A stretch of 64,000 bases of DNA from Bryocella elongata (GCF_900108185.1 NZ_FNVA01000001.1:1364001-1428000); one strand, 5' to 3'. Counted from the stretch's first letter, positions 28,102 to 38,192 are shown. A program made the numbers and translations. Notes: a model not told the origin generated them from the sequence alone.

Positions 28102-29373
28102 CTACCAGAAATAAACAGCCTCGACCTTGGGGGTGCCTGGTTCGCCGTCGATGATATCCGCGCTGAGCACAACTTCTAGGTTGCTGTTTCTGCGATTCGG
28201 AATGCGCGCCAGCGCGGTTCGCAGCAGCTCCTCATTGGTCACAAACTCGCCCGCGCTGATGGTGCCACCACGGCCGATCCCGGCTGCGACCACGGTCGGC
28301 TTCCCGGTCGTCACGTCCGTAAAGCGCGCCACGATCGCATAGTCGCGATAGTTATTCGTGGCCAGTTGCTGCGACCGGTGGACCACCCACCTCTGCTGCG
28401 TTGGCGACTGCGTATCCACAATGCTGAATGTGTTCATCGCGGGATCATTCGCGAAATGAAAGCGCAAGGGTGCCAGCAACCGCAAAGTCCACGTGTTGTC
28501 GAAGGCTCCGACCATCACGGAAGGCCCGCTGCGAAGTTGCGACAGTGTTGTCACGCCCTCGCCCAGCAGGCTGTAGTGTTTGTGACTGGCTTCGAGGACG
28601 CCGGCGATCTTGGCGATGGGGCTCACGTCGTCGATGACCACAGCCGTGAGGTTGTCTTTCAGCGTGACCTGCCTAGAGGGATCCTGCGCGTCACGCAGCG
28701 TGATCGCGGAATACTGCGTCTGGTCGGCAATACAGATGAGTACCGGATCCGCGGAGTTGAGGACCGGACGCCAGAACTCCGCCTCAGCGGTGGCGCTGCT
28801 GCCCACCCACATACGCCAAAGTCCAGAGCCGGCGAGCGCCAGCAGCCCGGCAGCCAGTATCAAGCCGCCAAGCAGAATCGATCGGGAGCGCATGCTTGCC
28901 GTGACGCGCCTGGCTTCGGGAAGACCGTCAATCTCAGATCCGGGAGAGGTCGATGGTGCTTCCTCCACGTCAGCGGACAAAGAGGCGACCGCCTCAACCT
29001 CCGGATGAGCGGGAGTGAAGACCGGGACATAACTGCCAGGCGGCAGCGAGACTCTCAGCTCGTGCGAATGCCCCGGATCCTGGTAATACTGCGCGATGCG
29101 CTTACGAATTTCGGCCGCCGTGACGCGGACGATGGGATCGGTCGCAGTGTCGTAGGTTGGCGGCTTCCCGAAGATCTCGATTCCGAGCGTCCGCTCCTTC
29201 AGCTGGTCGGCCTCGCCCGCCAGCGTGTGCTCGGTGACGTAGCGGAGGAACGACGGGAACCGTCGGCTGTGGCTGAAGTAGGGGTTCGCGAGCAGGCGCT
29301 CCAGCTGCTCCTCAACCGCGACTTTCTCCTCGTCCGTGTATGGGCTGCCGGAACGTAGAGTGTCGGTGAGCAA
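28102..29373 (-). CDS. Transmembrane protein with N-terminal DNA-binding-like domain, acidobacterial type
   Basis: A 423-residue protein. The N-terminal 115 residues are charged and helical, with the pattern FLRYVTEHTLAG, LKERTLGIEIFG, DPIVRVTAAEIRKRI and LPPGSYVPVF. I associate this domain with acidobacterial proteins of unknown role; it ends much like the wing of OmpR/CadC-type DNA-binding domains. A Pro/Ser-rich linker and one transmembrane helix (about 165-190) follow, then some 230 extracytoplasmic residues with no domain I know. The start is a TTG at 29373 with GGAGG about 9 bases upstream. It is divergent from a TonB receptor, so a one-component membrane regulator of that module is a reasonable hypothesis, not a proven function. 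Confidence 0.7.
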   Translation of the reverse strand: MLTDTLRSGSPYTDEEKVAVEEQLERLLANPYFSHSRRFPSFLRYVTEHTLAGEADQLKERTLGIEIFGKPPTYDTATDPIVRVTAAEIRKRIAQYYQDPGHSHELRVSLPPGSYVPVFTPAHPEVEAVASLSADVEEAPSTSPGSEIDGLPEARRVTASMRSRSILLGGLILAAGLLALAGSGLWRMWVGSSATAEAEFWRPVLNSADPVLICIADQTQYSAITLRDAQDPSRQVTLKDNLTAVVIDDVSPIAKIAGVLEASHKHYSLLGEGVTTLSQLRSGPSVMVGAFDNTWTLRLLAPLRFHFANDPAMNTFSIVDTQSPTQQRWVVHRSQQLATNNYRDYAIVARFTDVTTGKPTVVAAGIGRGGTISAGEFVTNEELLRTALARIPNRRNSNLEVVLSADIIDGEPGTPKVEAVYFW

Positions 29374-29613
29374 GCGCGAAAGCCTCCAGCGGGATTATAG
29401 AACCGATGGCGAGGAAGTGTCGTTCCATGAATCGCCCCCTGCAACCCCATCAAAACAAGACTCTTTACAGATAAGAATGGGGCTCTTTGCCGCAAGGCGC
29501 TGCACATGGCTCCGTTCAGGCCCCTATAACGGGCGGGCTTTCCAACGGCCTATTCGACCGCACGCTCAGATACTCAAAGAGCGGACAGGCAAGCTACAAA
29601 TTCTGGAGGCTAT

Positions 29614-32600
29614 ATGAGGCTCACAACGATTCAGATGCGGATAGGCATGGCCCTTCTGGCCACTCCGCTCTTCTCCGCTCCCATGCTGCGTGCCCAGGTG
29701 GGTGCAGCCACCCTCAGTGGCGTAGTGCAAGACTCAACCGGAGCTGTCATTCCCAAAGCCACCGTAACGCTCCATAACCGGAGCACCGGCACGGACCGCC
29801 AGCTGCATTCGAACGGATCGGGGTCATTCACTTTCTCGGCCATTCCCTCCGGAGACTACGACATCGTCGTCACCCAGACGGGATTCTCGACGCTCACTCA
29901 GCAGGCAGTCCACCTCGATGCCGGCGACAACAAGTCGCTAAGCAAGGTGGTGCTGGCCCCGGGTGACGTGTCGCAATCGGTGACGGTCGACTCCACGGCT
30001 TCGGCCATCCCGCTCGACAGCGGCCAGCTTAGCTCGACGATCTCAGCGACGGATCTCGACCGGCTCTCGGTCGTCGGGCGGGACGCGACCGAACTGCAGC
30101 GGACCCTTCCAGGTTTCGCGATCCGCAATCTCGGCCCTGAGAACCAGGGACCGGATTTCTCGCAGGTGCAGGTGGGTCAGCCGACGCCCTACGCTTCCAA
30201 CGGCGCTCCCGTGGCCGGGATCACGTTGAAGCTTGATGGTGCCAACCTGACCGACGCCGGCAACTTTGGAGCCAACCTCCAGAACATCAACGACTCGTTT
30301 GTCAGCGAAGTCCAGGTACAGACGTCAAACTTCGGCGCCGACCAATCAAATGGCCCAGTTATCATTCAGGGCATCACCAAGCAGGGCACGTCGAAGTACC
30401 ACGGCTCCCTCTATACCTTTGCCCGCACCGCGCAGTTGAACTCCAACGACTGGCTCTCGAACAACAACAGCTTCGCGCGTCCCAATGACCGGTTCGTCTA
30501 TCCCGGCGGCACGATCAGCGGTCCGGTGCCGTGGCTAAAGAAGCTCACATTCTTCGCCGGCGCGGAGTACGACGCGCAGCGAAACGTCTACGCTTACGGC
30601 AGCGCGGGCAGCGCGATCGTTCAGGCGCTCGTGCCGACTGCAAACATGCGCAAGGGCAACTTCAGCCAGCAAGAGATCAACACCATGCTCGGCCCCCTCG
30701 CGACGAACGGCACCTACGGGACCTTCAATGTTGCGCCCACCGTCGGTGACGACGGTTCGGGTCTGGCTAACGGCAACATCGCTGCCTACCTCAATCCCGG
30801 CGCAATGGCTCTCGTGAACGGAACAATCCCTCTACCGAACCTTCCGGCTACCGGTCTTGATGGCTATAACTACCGCACGATCGACCTGGTGAACAATAAC
30901 GTGAGCCAGTACGCGGGCCGCATGGACTATGCGATCAGTCCGCGCAATCTCGTCTTCGCCCGCTACAGCTTCGAGAAGGGCAAGCAAGGCCAGCCCCTGG
31001 TTCCGTACTACGCACCTGGGGGCATCATGGGTGCGGTGAATACTCCTGGCTATGGCGTCAACAACGATACGTTCACGCACAGCGGTGCATTGAATTATGT
31101 TGCGGTGCTGAGCTCGACGATGACCAACGAGGCCTACCTCACAGTGGCCTCGTTTACCGAGTCCTTCGATGCGCGCAATCTCGCCGCGCTGCAGAAGTCC
31201 GCGATCAGCTACCCCTACAACGGAGCGTTCGACAATGGCAGCACGCAGTATCCACAGCTGGCAACCTACGCTCCGTACGGCGGCCTTCCGCTCGGCCTGT
31301 TCCCGGATTACTCCACCAATCCTCTGCAGCTGAAGAAGGTACAGCCCAACGTCGGTGATAACTTCACCAAGGTCTTTGGAAGACACACGCTCAAGTTTGG
31401 TGTCTTCGGTCAGCGCACCGTGAACAACCAGACCGCGACCAATCCCACCACCAGCGGCGCGATCCAGAATTACTACTTCGGCGGCGCGGGCAGCTACTTT
31501 GCCGACTATAACGGCAAGTATCCGGACGGCTCCCCTGCTTACGGCAATGCACACTTCAACAGCGGCAATGCACTCGCGAATTTCTTCGAGGGCCAGATTC
31601 AGGATTGGCATCAGCAGAACTTCAATCCATACACCAACCTCTACTTCTGGAACATCGAAGGCTACGGGCAGGACACCTGGCGCATCACGTCGAATGCGGT
31701 GGTAACGTTCGGCGTGCGCATCGCCAAGCTGGGAGCCTGGAAGGATGCTCACGGACTTGGTGCAGCAATCTGGAACCCGGCCCTGATCAACAGCACGCAG
31801 AACCCGACCACCAATCCGCTTCCGGGCCTCACCTGGCACGGCATCAGCCCGACCACACCCAATGCGGGCATCACGGATCCCCCGATCTTCTTTGAACCAC
31901 GCGGTGGTTTCTCCGTGGACCTCTTTCACAACGGCAAGACGGTGGTTCGCGGTGGCGCCGGCATGTACCGCTTCCATGACTCCGTCGTCGATGTAACCAG
32001 TGAGTTTTCGGAAGCCGAGAACGTGCGCTACACCGATCTGCAGGGCTTCGGCGATAACACGCTGGAAGGCGTCAACACGCTCCACCTGAACCCCAACACC
32101 TACGGGAATGCCGGTGGCACGCAAACCTCTATCCCTCCATCCACCGTGTATGGCCTTTTGCCTACCGACAACGAAGAGCCGGTGACCAATAACTACAGCT
32201 TGAGCGTGGCCCAGCAGATGCCCGGCAAGTTCATCCTGCAGGTCTCGTATGTAGGCAACAACAGCAACTCGCTGATGAACAACGGCACCACGCAGCCAGT
32301 AGTGCTGGACAATGTCAACGCAATCCCTGTCGGGACGTTGTTCACCGCGGCCGCGGCCAAGGCGATCAACAGCTTTGCTCCGGGTGCCTGCAACGCAACC
32401 GGCTGCACACCGCAGCAGGCAGCGTCCCTGGATACGATCTATAACTACCCCGGAGATAAGTCGATCCAGAACGCACGTCCTTATCCGCGCTATAACCAGA
32501 TCCTCGTACCGCGGCATAACACCTTTGCCAACTACAACGGTATCCAATTCGAGGCGATCAAGCAGGTAGGGAAGCTGAACTTCAACGTGAACTACACGTT

Positions 32601-33345
32601 CTCTAAATCGCTTGGCATCCTTGGCTCTGCGGCAGACTTCAATTACACCGCGGGCATGGATCCGTTCAACATCTACAACAACTATGGGCCGATGAACTTC
32701 GACCGCACGCAGGTATTGAACCTCAGCTACTCCTACCAGACAGGCAAGGTCACGCAAGAACATCTGCTGGGCGGCTTCATCAACAACTGGCTGATCTCCG
32801 GCATCACCAACCTGCAAAGCGGCGGCAACATGCAGACGGGCGTGAGTCCCTCGCCTGACTTCTACGTCACGGGCACGGTGGGCGGTGGAGGGAATCCTTA
32901 CACGATCAGTAACACGAGCGTACTGGGAACTCCGGACGTCAGCCTGCAGCCGGTGCTGAAGTGCGATCCACGCCACGGCCTCACGGCCAACCAGCACGTG
33001 AACGCCTCATGCTTCGGTCTTCCAGCAACAGGTACCCAGGGACAATACATCTTCCCTTACTCGCATGGGCCCGCATACTTCAACAGTGATCTGTCGCTGG
33101 AGAAGGGCTTCGGCCTTGGCGGTGTGCGGAGGCTGCGGTTCCGTTACGCGGCGTTCAACTTCATCAACCACCCCGTACACAGCTTCATCTCAAGCTACGC
33201 TGCGCAGACCACGCTGCAGCTGAGCGACACCAGCGCCGGAGGAACGCCGCAGACCGCGACACCTCCCGCAGGAACAAGCTTCGGCTACTCTCCGCTGAAG
33301 CTCGGCCGCAGGCTGTCAGAGATCTCGCTCAAGTACGAGTTCTAA
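29614..33345 (+). CDS. Oar-like TonB-dependent receptor, module A
   Basis: A large outer-membrane receptor of 1243 residues. A signal peptide ending near LRAQ precedes a carboxypeptidase-regulatory-like beta-sandwich (LSGVVQDSTGAVIPKATVTL). A plug domain follows (QLSSTISATDLDRL to about residue 270), then a long beta-barrel whose last residues are SEISLKYEF, with the terminal Phe needed for BamA recognition. GGAGG is 6 bases before the ATG. Such receptors import oligosaccharides across the outer membrane using TonB energy. The next two genes encode GH31 and GH71 enzymes, so alpha-glucan fragments are the likely cargo. A perfect 13-base-pair hairpin follows the stop. Confidence 0.93.
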   Translation: MRLTTIQMRIGMALLATPLFSAPMLRAQVGAATLSGVVQDSTGAVIPKATVTLHNRSTGTDRQLHSNGSGSFTFSAIPSGDYDIVVTQTGFSTLTQQAVHLDAGDNKSLSKVVLAPGDVSQSVTVDSTASAIPLDSGQLSSTISATDLDRLSVVGRDATELQRTLPGFAIRNLGPENQGPDFSQVQVGQPTPYASNGAPVAGITLKLDGANLTDAGNFGANLQNINDSFVSEVQVQTSNFGADQSNGPVIIQGITKQGTSKYHGSLYTFARTAQLNSNDWLSNNNSFARPNDRFVYPGGTISGPVPWLKKLTFFAGAEYDAQRNVYAYGSAGSAIVQALVPTANMRKGNFSQQEINTMLGPLATNGTYGTFNVAPTVGDDGSGLANGNIAAYLNPGAMALVNGTIPLPNLPATGLDGYNYRTIDLVNNNVSQYAGRMDYAISPRNLVFARYSFEKGKQGQPLVPYYAPGGIMGAVNTPGYGVNNDTFTHSGALNYVAVLSSTMTNEAYLTVASFTESFDARNLAALQKSAISYPYNGAFDNGSTQYPQLATYAPYGGLPLGLFPDYSTNPLQLKKVQPNVGDNFTKVFGRHTLKFGVFGQRTVNNQTATNPTTSGAIQNYYFGGAGSYFADYNGKYPDGSPAYGNAHFNSGNALANFFEGQIQDWHQQNFNPYTNLYFWNIEGYGQDTWRITSNAVVTFGVRIAKLGAWKDAHGLGAAIWNPALINSTQNPTTNPLPGLTWHGISPTTPNAGITDPPIFFEPRGGFSVDLFHNGKTVVRGGAGMYRFHDSVVDVTSEFSEAENVRYTDLQGFGDNTLEGVNTLHLNPNTYGNAGGTQTSIPPSTVYGLLPTDNEEPVTNNYSLSVAQQMPGKFILQVSYVGNNSNSLMNNGTTQPVVLDNVNAIPVGTLFTAAAAKAINSFAPGACNATGCTPQQAASLDTIYNYPGDKSIQNARPYPRYNQILVPRHNTFANYNGIQFEAIKQVGKLNFNVNYTFSKSLGILGSAADFNYTAGMDPFNIYNNYGPMNFDRTQVLNLSYSYQTGKVTQEHLLGGFINNWLISGITNLQSGGNMQTGVSPSPDFYVTGTVGGGGNPYTISNTSVLGTPDVSLQPVLKCDPRHGLTANQHVNASCFGLPATGTQGQYIFPYSHGPAYFNSDLSLEKGFGLGGVRRLRFRYAAFNFINHPVHSFISSYAAQTTLQLSDTSAGGTPQTATPPAGTSFGYSPLKLGRRLSEISLKYEF

Positions 33346-33351
33346 ACGCCG

Positions 33352-33383
33352 CGGAGGCCATGGCGCAGCGGCCATGGCCTCCG
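33352..33383 (+). terminator. Strong hairpin after TonB receptor A
   Basis: CGGAGGCCATGGC at 33352-33364 and its exact reverse complement at 33371-33383 form a 13-base-pair stem with a 6-base loop, starting 6 bases after the receptor stop. A weakly T-rich stretch (TGTCTCTTTC) follows. It could be a partial terminator or an mRNA-stabilising structure between receptor and enzyme genes. Confidence 0.75.
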
Positions 33384-33442
33384 TGTCTCTTTCAAGGGCC
33401 CATTCCGCCCGCTTCTCTCTGCTCTTGTTTTTGGAGTGCTTC

Positions 33443-35974
33443 ATGCCGAAACCACGGCTCGCCGCCGGGACGTTGATCGCCTGCTTTACGGCGCTGACCG
33501 CCTATGCCCAGGGCTCTTCCAGCCCTACCCCTGCGGTACAGGGCAATGCAATTACAAAGGTTCAGAATCTGCCCAACGGCGTCGAACTTACCTCAGGGCC
33601 TACGCTCCTTCGTATCATCGCTCTGCGGAATGACATCATCCGCGTTCGCGCCGGCCACAACGGCACATTGGGCGAAGATGCATCCTGGGCCGTGCTACCG
33701 GAGAAGCGCGCCGCTTCGATTCTTGTAACGCCTCTGAAGACCGAAGGAGATGCGGGGTTCAGCACACGCTCGATACGAGTCGCCGTGAGCCTGCAGTCCG
33801 GCGAACTCACCGTGCGACGTGCCGACGACACCATCGTCTTGCACGAATCCCTTCCTCTCGCGTTTACCAGCGGAGGCTTTCAGCTCACCGAGACCATGCC
33901 CGTCGACGAACACTACTTTGGCCTCGGCGATAAGACCGGCCCACTGGATCGTCGCGGCCATGCCTTCACAATGTGGAACACCGACGCCTATCGCTTTCAG
34001 GAATCCACGGATCCGCTTTACAAAACAATTCCCTTCTTCCTGATGTTTCGCAAGGGCCAAGCAGCCGGTGTACTGCTGGACTCAACGTGGCGATCAAGCT
34101 TCGACTTCGGCGTGCGCGCTCCGGCTGCATACACCTTCGGTGCGGAAGGCGACAACGTCGACTACTACATCCTCGCCGGCCCAACGCCACGAGCCGTCGT
34201 CGAATCCTATGCATGGCTCACCGGCGCCGCTCCCTTGCCTCCTCGCTGGATGCTTGGCTTCCAGCAGTCGCGCTATACCTACACCCCTGCCAGTCGTCTG
34301 ATGGAAGTAGCGGAGAGACTTCGCACCGATCGCATTCCCACCGATGCCCTGTACCTCGACATTGACTTCCAGGACCGCAATCGCCCCTTCACTGTCGACA
34401 CAACCACCTTCCCGGATCTGAAAAGCACCTTGGCGAAGTTGAGCGCGATGCACTTCCATACGGTTGCCATCACCGATCTTCATATCGCATCCGCTCCTGG
34501 CCAGTCTTACGCTCCCTACGACAGTGGCATCGCAGGTGACCGGTTCCTGCGTCAGCCGAATGGCTCTCTCTACGTGGGCTCGGTGTGGCCGGGCCCCGCC
34601 GTGTTTCCGGACTTCACGCAGGCCGCGACGCGCGCATGGTGGGGACCGCTCTATGCCCCGTTCGCTGCGATGGGCTTCGAGGGTTTCTGGAATGACATGA
34701 ACGAACCTTCCATCTTCGACTCACCAACCGGCACGATGCCGCTCGACACGCTGCACCGTATTGAGGAACCTGGCTTCCGCACGCGTACGGCAACCCACGC
34801 TGAGATCCACAACGTCTATGGCATGGAGAATTCGCGCGCCACCTACGAAGGCCTGTTGAAGCTACAGCCCGATCAGCGCCCCTTCGTACTCACGCGCGCC
34901 AGCTACGCCGGTGGACAGCGCTACGCTGCCACGTGGACGGGCGACAACAGCAGCACGTGGAATCATCTCCGCATGACCGCACCCATGTTGAAGAGCCTCG
35001 GCCTGGGGGGCTTCAGCTTCAGCGGCGCCGATGTCGGAGGTTTCGCTGGTACCGCGACGGCTGACTTACTCACAAAGTGGATCGAGGTTGCAGCCTTTCA
35101 TCCCATCGACCGCGACCACTCTGAGAAAGGTACCGGCGACCAGGAGCCATGGGTCGGCGGAACGGCACAGGAGGACATTCGCCGCCGCTTCATCGAGGAG
35201 CGCTATCGCCTGATGCCGTATCTCTACACGCTTGCCGAAGAGACGTCTCGCACAGGCATGCCGATGCTCCGGCCCTTGTTCCTCGACGATCCGCAGGCAA
35301 CCACCGACGGGCATCCCATCGACATCGACGCGGGCGTGGAGAGCGAGTTCCTGCTCGGGCATGATCTGCTCATCGCTCCGCCGCCGTATCCTGAGGCTCC
35401 CGATGCGTACACCGTCGAGTTCCCGTCACCGCACTGGTTCAATTATTGGACCGGAGAAGTGGTTCCTCAGCCACCTCCGCCGGTGAGGACGCCGAACGCT
35501 CCCGCTGCAGCCATGGACCGCATTCCGCTTTATGCCAACGTGAAGCCGGAACTTGCGACCCTGCCCGTATTCGTTCGCGCAGGGTCGATCCTGCCGATCG
35601 CTCCCCTGACCCAAAGCACAGACGAAACTCCAGCGGGCCCCCTCACGTTGCGTGTTTACGCTGGGGACGAATGCCACGGCTCACTCTACACGGACGATGG
35701 GAAGAGCTTCGGGTATCGCCGCGAAGAGTTTCTGCGGCTGACGTTCCGCTGCGAAGTAAGGCCCGACGGTATGACCTTGGACGTGTCACCGCGCGAAGGC
35801 AGCTATGCACCGTGGTGGACGCAGGTTCGCGTGGAGGTGTATGGATGGAAGCCAGCGGCTGGCCTGCTTACCATCAACGGCAAGCAGAGTTCTGCCAGCA
35901 TCCAGCAGGCGGTGAACGCCTTAGTGTTCACCATCCCCGAACGCAAAGAGGGCAGCCGCATCACACTCCGCTAA
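33443..35974 (+). CDS. Secreted GH31 alpha-glucosidase
   Basis: An exo-acting retaining alpha-glucosidase of about 843 residues. A signal peptide (MPKPRLAAGTLIACFTALTAYAQ) starts at an ATG at 33443 preceded by GGAG; an upstream in-frame ATG has no such site. The N-terminal beta-sandwich contains EHYFGLGDKTG. The TIM barrel carries the nucleophile Asp418 in FWNDMNEPS and the acid/base Asp501 in TGDNSSTWNHL. C-terminal beta domains follow from about residue 640. WNDMNEPS is typical of the alpha-glucosidase branch. The next gene, GH71, starts 16 bases after the stop. Together they fit release of glucose from alpha-1,3- or mixed alpha-glucans. Confidence 0.93.
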   Translation: MPKPRLAAGTLIACFTALTAYAQGSSSPTPAVQGNAITKVQNLPNGVELTSGPTLLRIIALRNDIIRVRAGHNGTLGEDASWAVLPEKRAASILVTPLKTEGDAGFSTRSIRVAVSLQSGELTVRRADDTIVLHESLPLAFTSGGFQLTETMPVDEHYFGLGDKTGPLDRRGHAFTMWNTDAYRFQESTDPLYKTIPFFLMFRKGQAAGVLLDSTWRSSFDFGVRAPAAYTFGAEGDNVDYYILAGPTPRAVVESYAWLTGAAPLPPRWMLGFQQSRYTYTPASRLMEVAERLRTDRIPTDALYLDIDFQDRNRPFTVDTTTFPDLKSTLAKLSAMHFHTVAITDLHIASAPGQSYAPYDSGIAGDRFLRQPNGSLYVGSVWPGPAVFPDFTQAATRAWWGPLYAPFAAMGFEGFWNDMNEPSIFDSPTGTMPLDTLHRIEEPGFRTRTATHAEIHNVYGMENSRATYEGLLKLQPDQRPFVLTRASYAGGQRYAATWTGDNSSTWNHLRMTAPMLKSLGLGGFSFSGADVGGFAGTATADLLTKWIEVAAFHPIDRDHSEKGTGDQEPWVGGTAQEDIRRRFIEERYRLMPYLYTLAEETSRTGMPMLRPLFLDDPQATTDGHPIDIDAGVESEFLLGHDLLIAPPPYPEAPDAYTVEFPSPHWFNYWTGEVVPQPPPPVRTPNAPAAAMDRIPLYANVKPELATLPVFVRAGSILPIAPLTQSTDETPAGPLTLRVYAGDECHGSLYTDDGKSFGYRREEFLRLTFRCEVRPDGMTLDVSPREGSYAPWWTQVRVEVYGWKPAAGLLTINGKQSSASIQQAVNALVFTIPERKEGSRITLR

Positions 35975-35989
35975 GGTTGAGAAGCGACC

Positions 35990-37459
35990 ATGAGGCTACA
36001 GAACGGCATCGCGGGAATGCTTTTCCCTATTCTGGTATTCGCCACAGCAGGAATGAGCTTGAACCTGCCGGCGAAGGCGCAGCGGCTCGTCTTTGCGCAT
36101 TACATGCTCACGAACCAGGACTACCAGGGAGATGATGGCACGGCCGCGGCGCAGGAGCTCAAGATCTCATCCTACGAGCGCGAGATAAAGGAAGCGCAGG
36201 CCGCTGGCATCGATGGCTTCGCCCTCAACGCAGGCGGCTGGCTGCATGAGAGCTATTACATTCGCTATGCGGCTCAGATGTTCGAAGCGGCAGCACGCCT
36301 GCATAGCAGCTTCCATCTGATGTTCTCCGCCGACATGTGCTGCGGCAACGCCGCGGCTGACATCGAAGATATGATGCGCCGCTTTGCCGGGAATCCACGT
36401 TACGCCGAGGTCTACTTCCGCTATCGCGGCGCATTCGTTCTCACCACCTTCAGCGGCGAGAAGCTCGGCCCCTCGTTCTGGCAACAGGTGCGCAACGATC
36501 TCGCGAACGGCACGAATCCATCCACCAGCCTCGAGCCCACAGCGCTAAAAGAGGTTGCCGGCCCTCCCGGGGCGCCGCGCTTGCCCATCTTCTTCGTGCC
36601 CGCATTCTTCTGGGGTGGAGAACTCCCGCACGAAGACGATATTGGGAAAAACTTGAATACGTGGAGTCAGGTGATCGACGGCGCCTTCTACTGGGGTATC
36701 GCTGGACTGCCCGGCTCGGGAGGCGAGATGGATCAACTCCTCAGTAACGACGCCTATGCGCACGCGCTACACAGCACCGGCAAGCTCTACATGGCTCCCG
36801 TCGCTCCGGCCTTCTGGGGATCGAACGCCAATCGCTACTACGAGTACAACGGCTACGAAGGCATGCGCTCGATGTGGAAGAGCGCCGCTGAAGTGACGAA
36901 GCCCGATTGGGTCGAGATCATCACCTGGAACGACTTCATCGAAGGCACGTACGTCAGCCCGATTGACGATCCAAACCGCTACCCCAACGCGAGCTTCCTC
37001 AATGCGAGCGGCATCCCCGTGGGCACGCAAGACTACTTTCCAACCCACTCCGGAATGACGGCGCTTCTGCCTTGGTTTATCCGTTGGTACAAGACTGGCA
37101 CAGAGCCACCCGTTACTCGGGACATCGTCGCCATCGCTTATCGCTCCACGCTCGCAGCCGACTCAGCGACACCATCTGTGGCACATCGTTACGGAGGCGT
37201 GAGCGCGACGCTTTACATCACCGTCAATTCGACGGGGCCCGCGGAACTCATTGTCACGATGCGAGGAACACGCCGATCATTTGCGGTCCCAGCCGGTAGC
37301 CACGACTACCGCGTTCCACTCCTGCCCGGGCCGCCACCAGTGGTCGAGTTGGAGCGCGGCAACGTACAGGTTTGCAAGGTCCGTGGTGGAAGCTCAGTCG
37401 TAGGTGCCGCAGCCTTCAATAACCTCTACGTCTCGACTGCAAGTTGTACGACCCCATAG
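35990..37459 (+). CDS. Secreted GH71-like endo-alpha-1,3-glucanase
   Basis: A 489-residue secreted enzyme. A signal-like N-terminus (MLFPILVFATAGMSL, then AKAQ) precedes a barrel with the GH71 pattern: FAHYMLTNQDY at the start, YEREIKEAQAAGIDGFALN, FHLMFSADMC, IFFVPAFFW and ITWNDFIEGTY. GH71 enzymes (mutanases) cut alpha-1,3-glucan, a polymer of fungal walls and some biofilms. A C-terminal beta-rich module of about 100 residues may bind glucan. It is cotranscribed with the GH31 gene 16 bases upstream, so endo- and exo-cleavage are paired. I am fairly sure of the family; the exact linkage is inferred. Confidence 0.88.
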   Translation: MRLQNGIAGMLFPILVFATAGMSLNLPAKAQRLVFAHYMLTNQDYQGDDGTAAAQELKISSYEREIKEAQAAGIDGFALNAGGWLHESYYIRYAAQMFEAAARLHSSFHLMFSADMCCGNAAADIEDMMRRFAGNPRYAEVYFRYRGAFVLTTFSGEKLGPSFWQQVRNDLANGTNPSTSLEPTALKEVAGPPGAPRLPIFFVPAFFWGGELPHEDDIGKNLNTWSQVIDGAFYWGIAGLPGSGGEMDQLLSNDAYAHALHSTGKLYMAPVAPAFWGSNANRYYEYNGYEGMRSMWKSAAEVTKPDWVEIITWNDFIEGTYVSPIDDPNRYPNASFLNASGIPVGTQDYFPTHSGMTALLPWFIRWYKTGTEPPVTRDIVAIAYRSTLAADSATPSVAHRYGGVSATLYITVNSTGPAELIVTMRGTRRSFAVPAGSHDYRVPLLPGPPPVVELERGNVQVCKVRGGSSVVGAAAFNNLYVSTASCTTP

Positions 37460-37691
37460 CCCACTTCGTTACCCATCGCATTCCTTTGAAATGGCTTTGG
37501 CTATGGGCAACATCCTGATGAATCCTGCTCCGCAGAAAACGCTACTTCTTCATCCAAAGCCCCCATCTTCTCAAGGTCAGATATTGGCAGAAGACTAACA
37601 ACCATAATGATTCAAAACTATCGAGACCGAGAAAATCCGGCCATTGGGTGCACCGCACACCGGTGGGCGAGGAGTTCCCCCTTTCTCCCCC
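37460..37691. other. Convergent intergenic region
   Basis: About 230 bases between the ends of module A and module B. A small palindrome (CACCGGTG) and pyrimidine-rich runs are present, but I see no clear terminator. Confidence 0.3.
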
Positions 37692-38123
37692 TCAAGAGAA
37701 GATCACTCCCTTCTTAAGGAGGAGGCATCCGTACCCGCGAGGTTCGCTCGTGGAGACGATGGCATACGCTTTGCGCGCACGATCATAGAACTGCTCGCGT
37801 GTCAGGCCCTGAAGCTCTACGTGCCTTCCCTCGGACTTGTCGATGATCCTTTGACATTCCTTCTGAACTTCAGGGATATCTTCGGGAGCATGGACCTGCA
37901 TCATTCGATGGGCGGGATCGTCGACGAAGGTATCCAGAGGGAGGAGTTGCATACAAGCCTCCAATGCAGTCGTCAGCGGCGCTCCATCGAGCCGCACCAG
38001 CCGTTGCGCCATGGAAGCAGCGGGGAAGTTGCAATCTACGAGTGCAATCTCATCCCCGTGCCCCATCGATGCAAGAACGTGAAGCAGATCCGGCGTGTGC
38101 AACACATGTAAGGTTTTCAACAT
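37692..38123 (-). CDS. RbsD/FucU-family sugar mutarotase
   Basis: A 143-residue protein, close in length to FucU (140) and RbsD (139). The N-terminal motif LLHVLASMGHGDEIALVDCNFPA matches the family, including the His and Asp that act in ring-form exchange, and the C-terminus carries the conserved aromatic stretch. These enzymes interconvert pyranose and furanose forms of ribose or anomers of fucose. It is the last gene of module B, 70 bases after the fusion gene, with AAGGAG 8 bases before its ATG. With a ribokinase in the operon, supplying ribofuranose for phosphorylation is the simplest role. Details of the sequence look somewhat closer to FucU. Confidence 0.85.
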   Translation of the reverse strand: MLKTLHVLHTPDLLHVLASMGHGDEIALVDCNFPAASMAQRLVRLDGAPLTTALEACMQLLPLDTFVDDPAHRMMQVHAPEDIPEVQKECQRIIDKSEGRHVELQGLTREQFYDRARKAYAIVSTSEPRGYGCLLLKKGVIFS

Positions 38124-38192
38124 GCTCAGGCTCCTTTTCTATCGAGCGGACTTGGCTACTCTATATGTCCGCCCTTAGTTTCCTTCACCTGA

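Noticed and set aside
30832..32997. A 721-codon open frame antisense to TonB receptor A.
   Set aside because: It lies wholly inside a clearly conserved receptor gene, has Arg/Val-rich composition typical of antisense frames in GC-rich DNA, and shows no domain.
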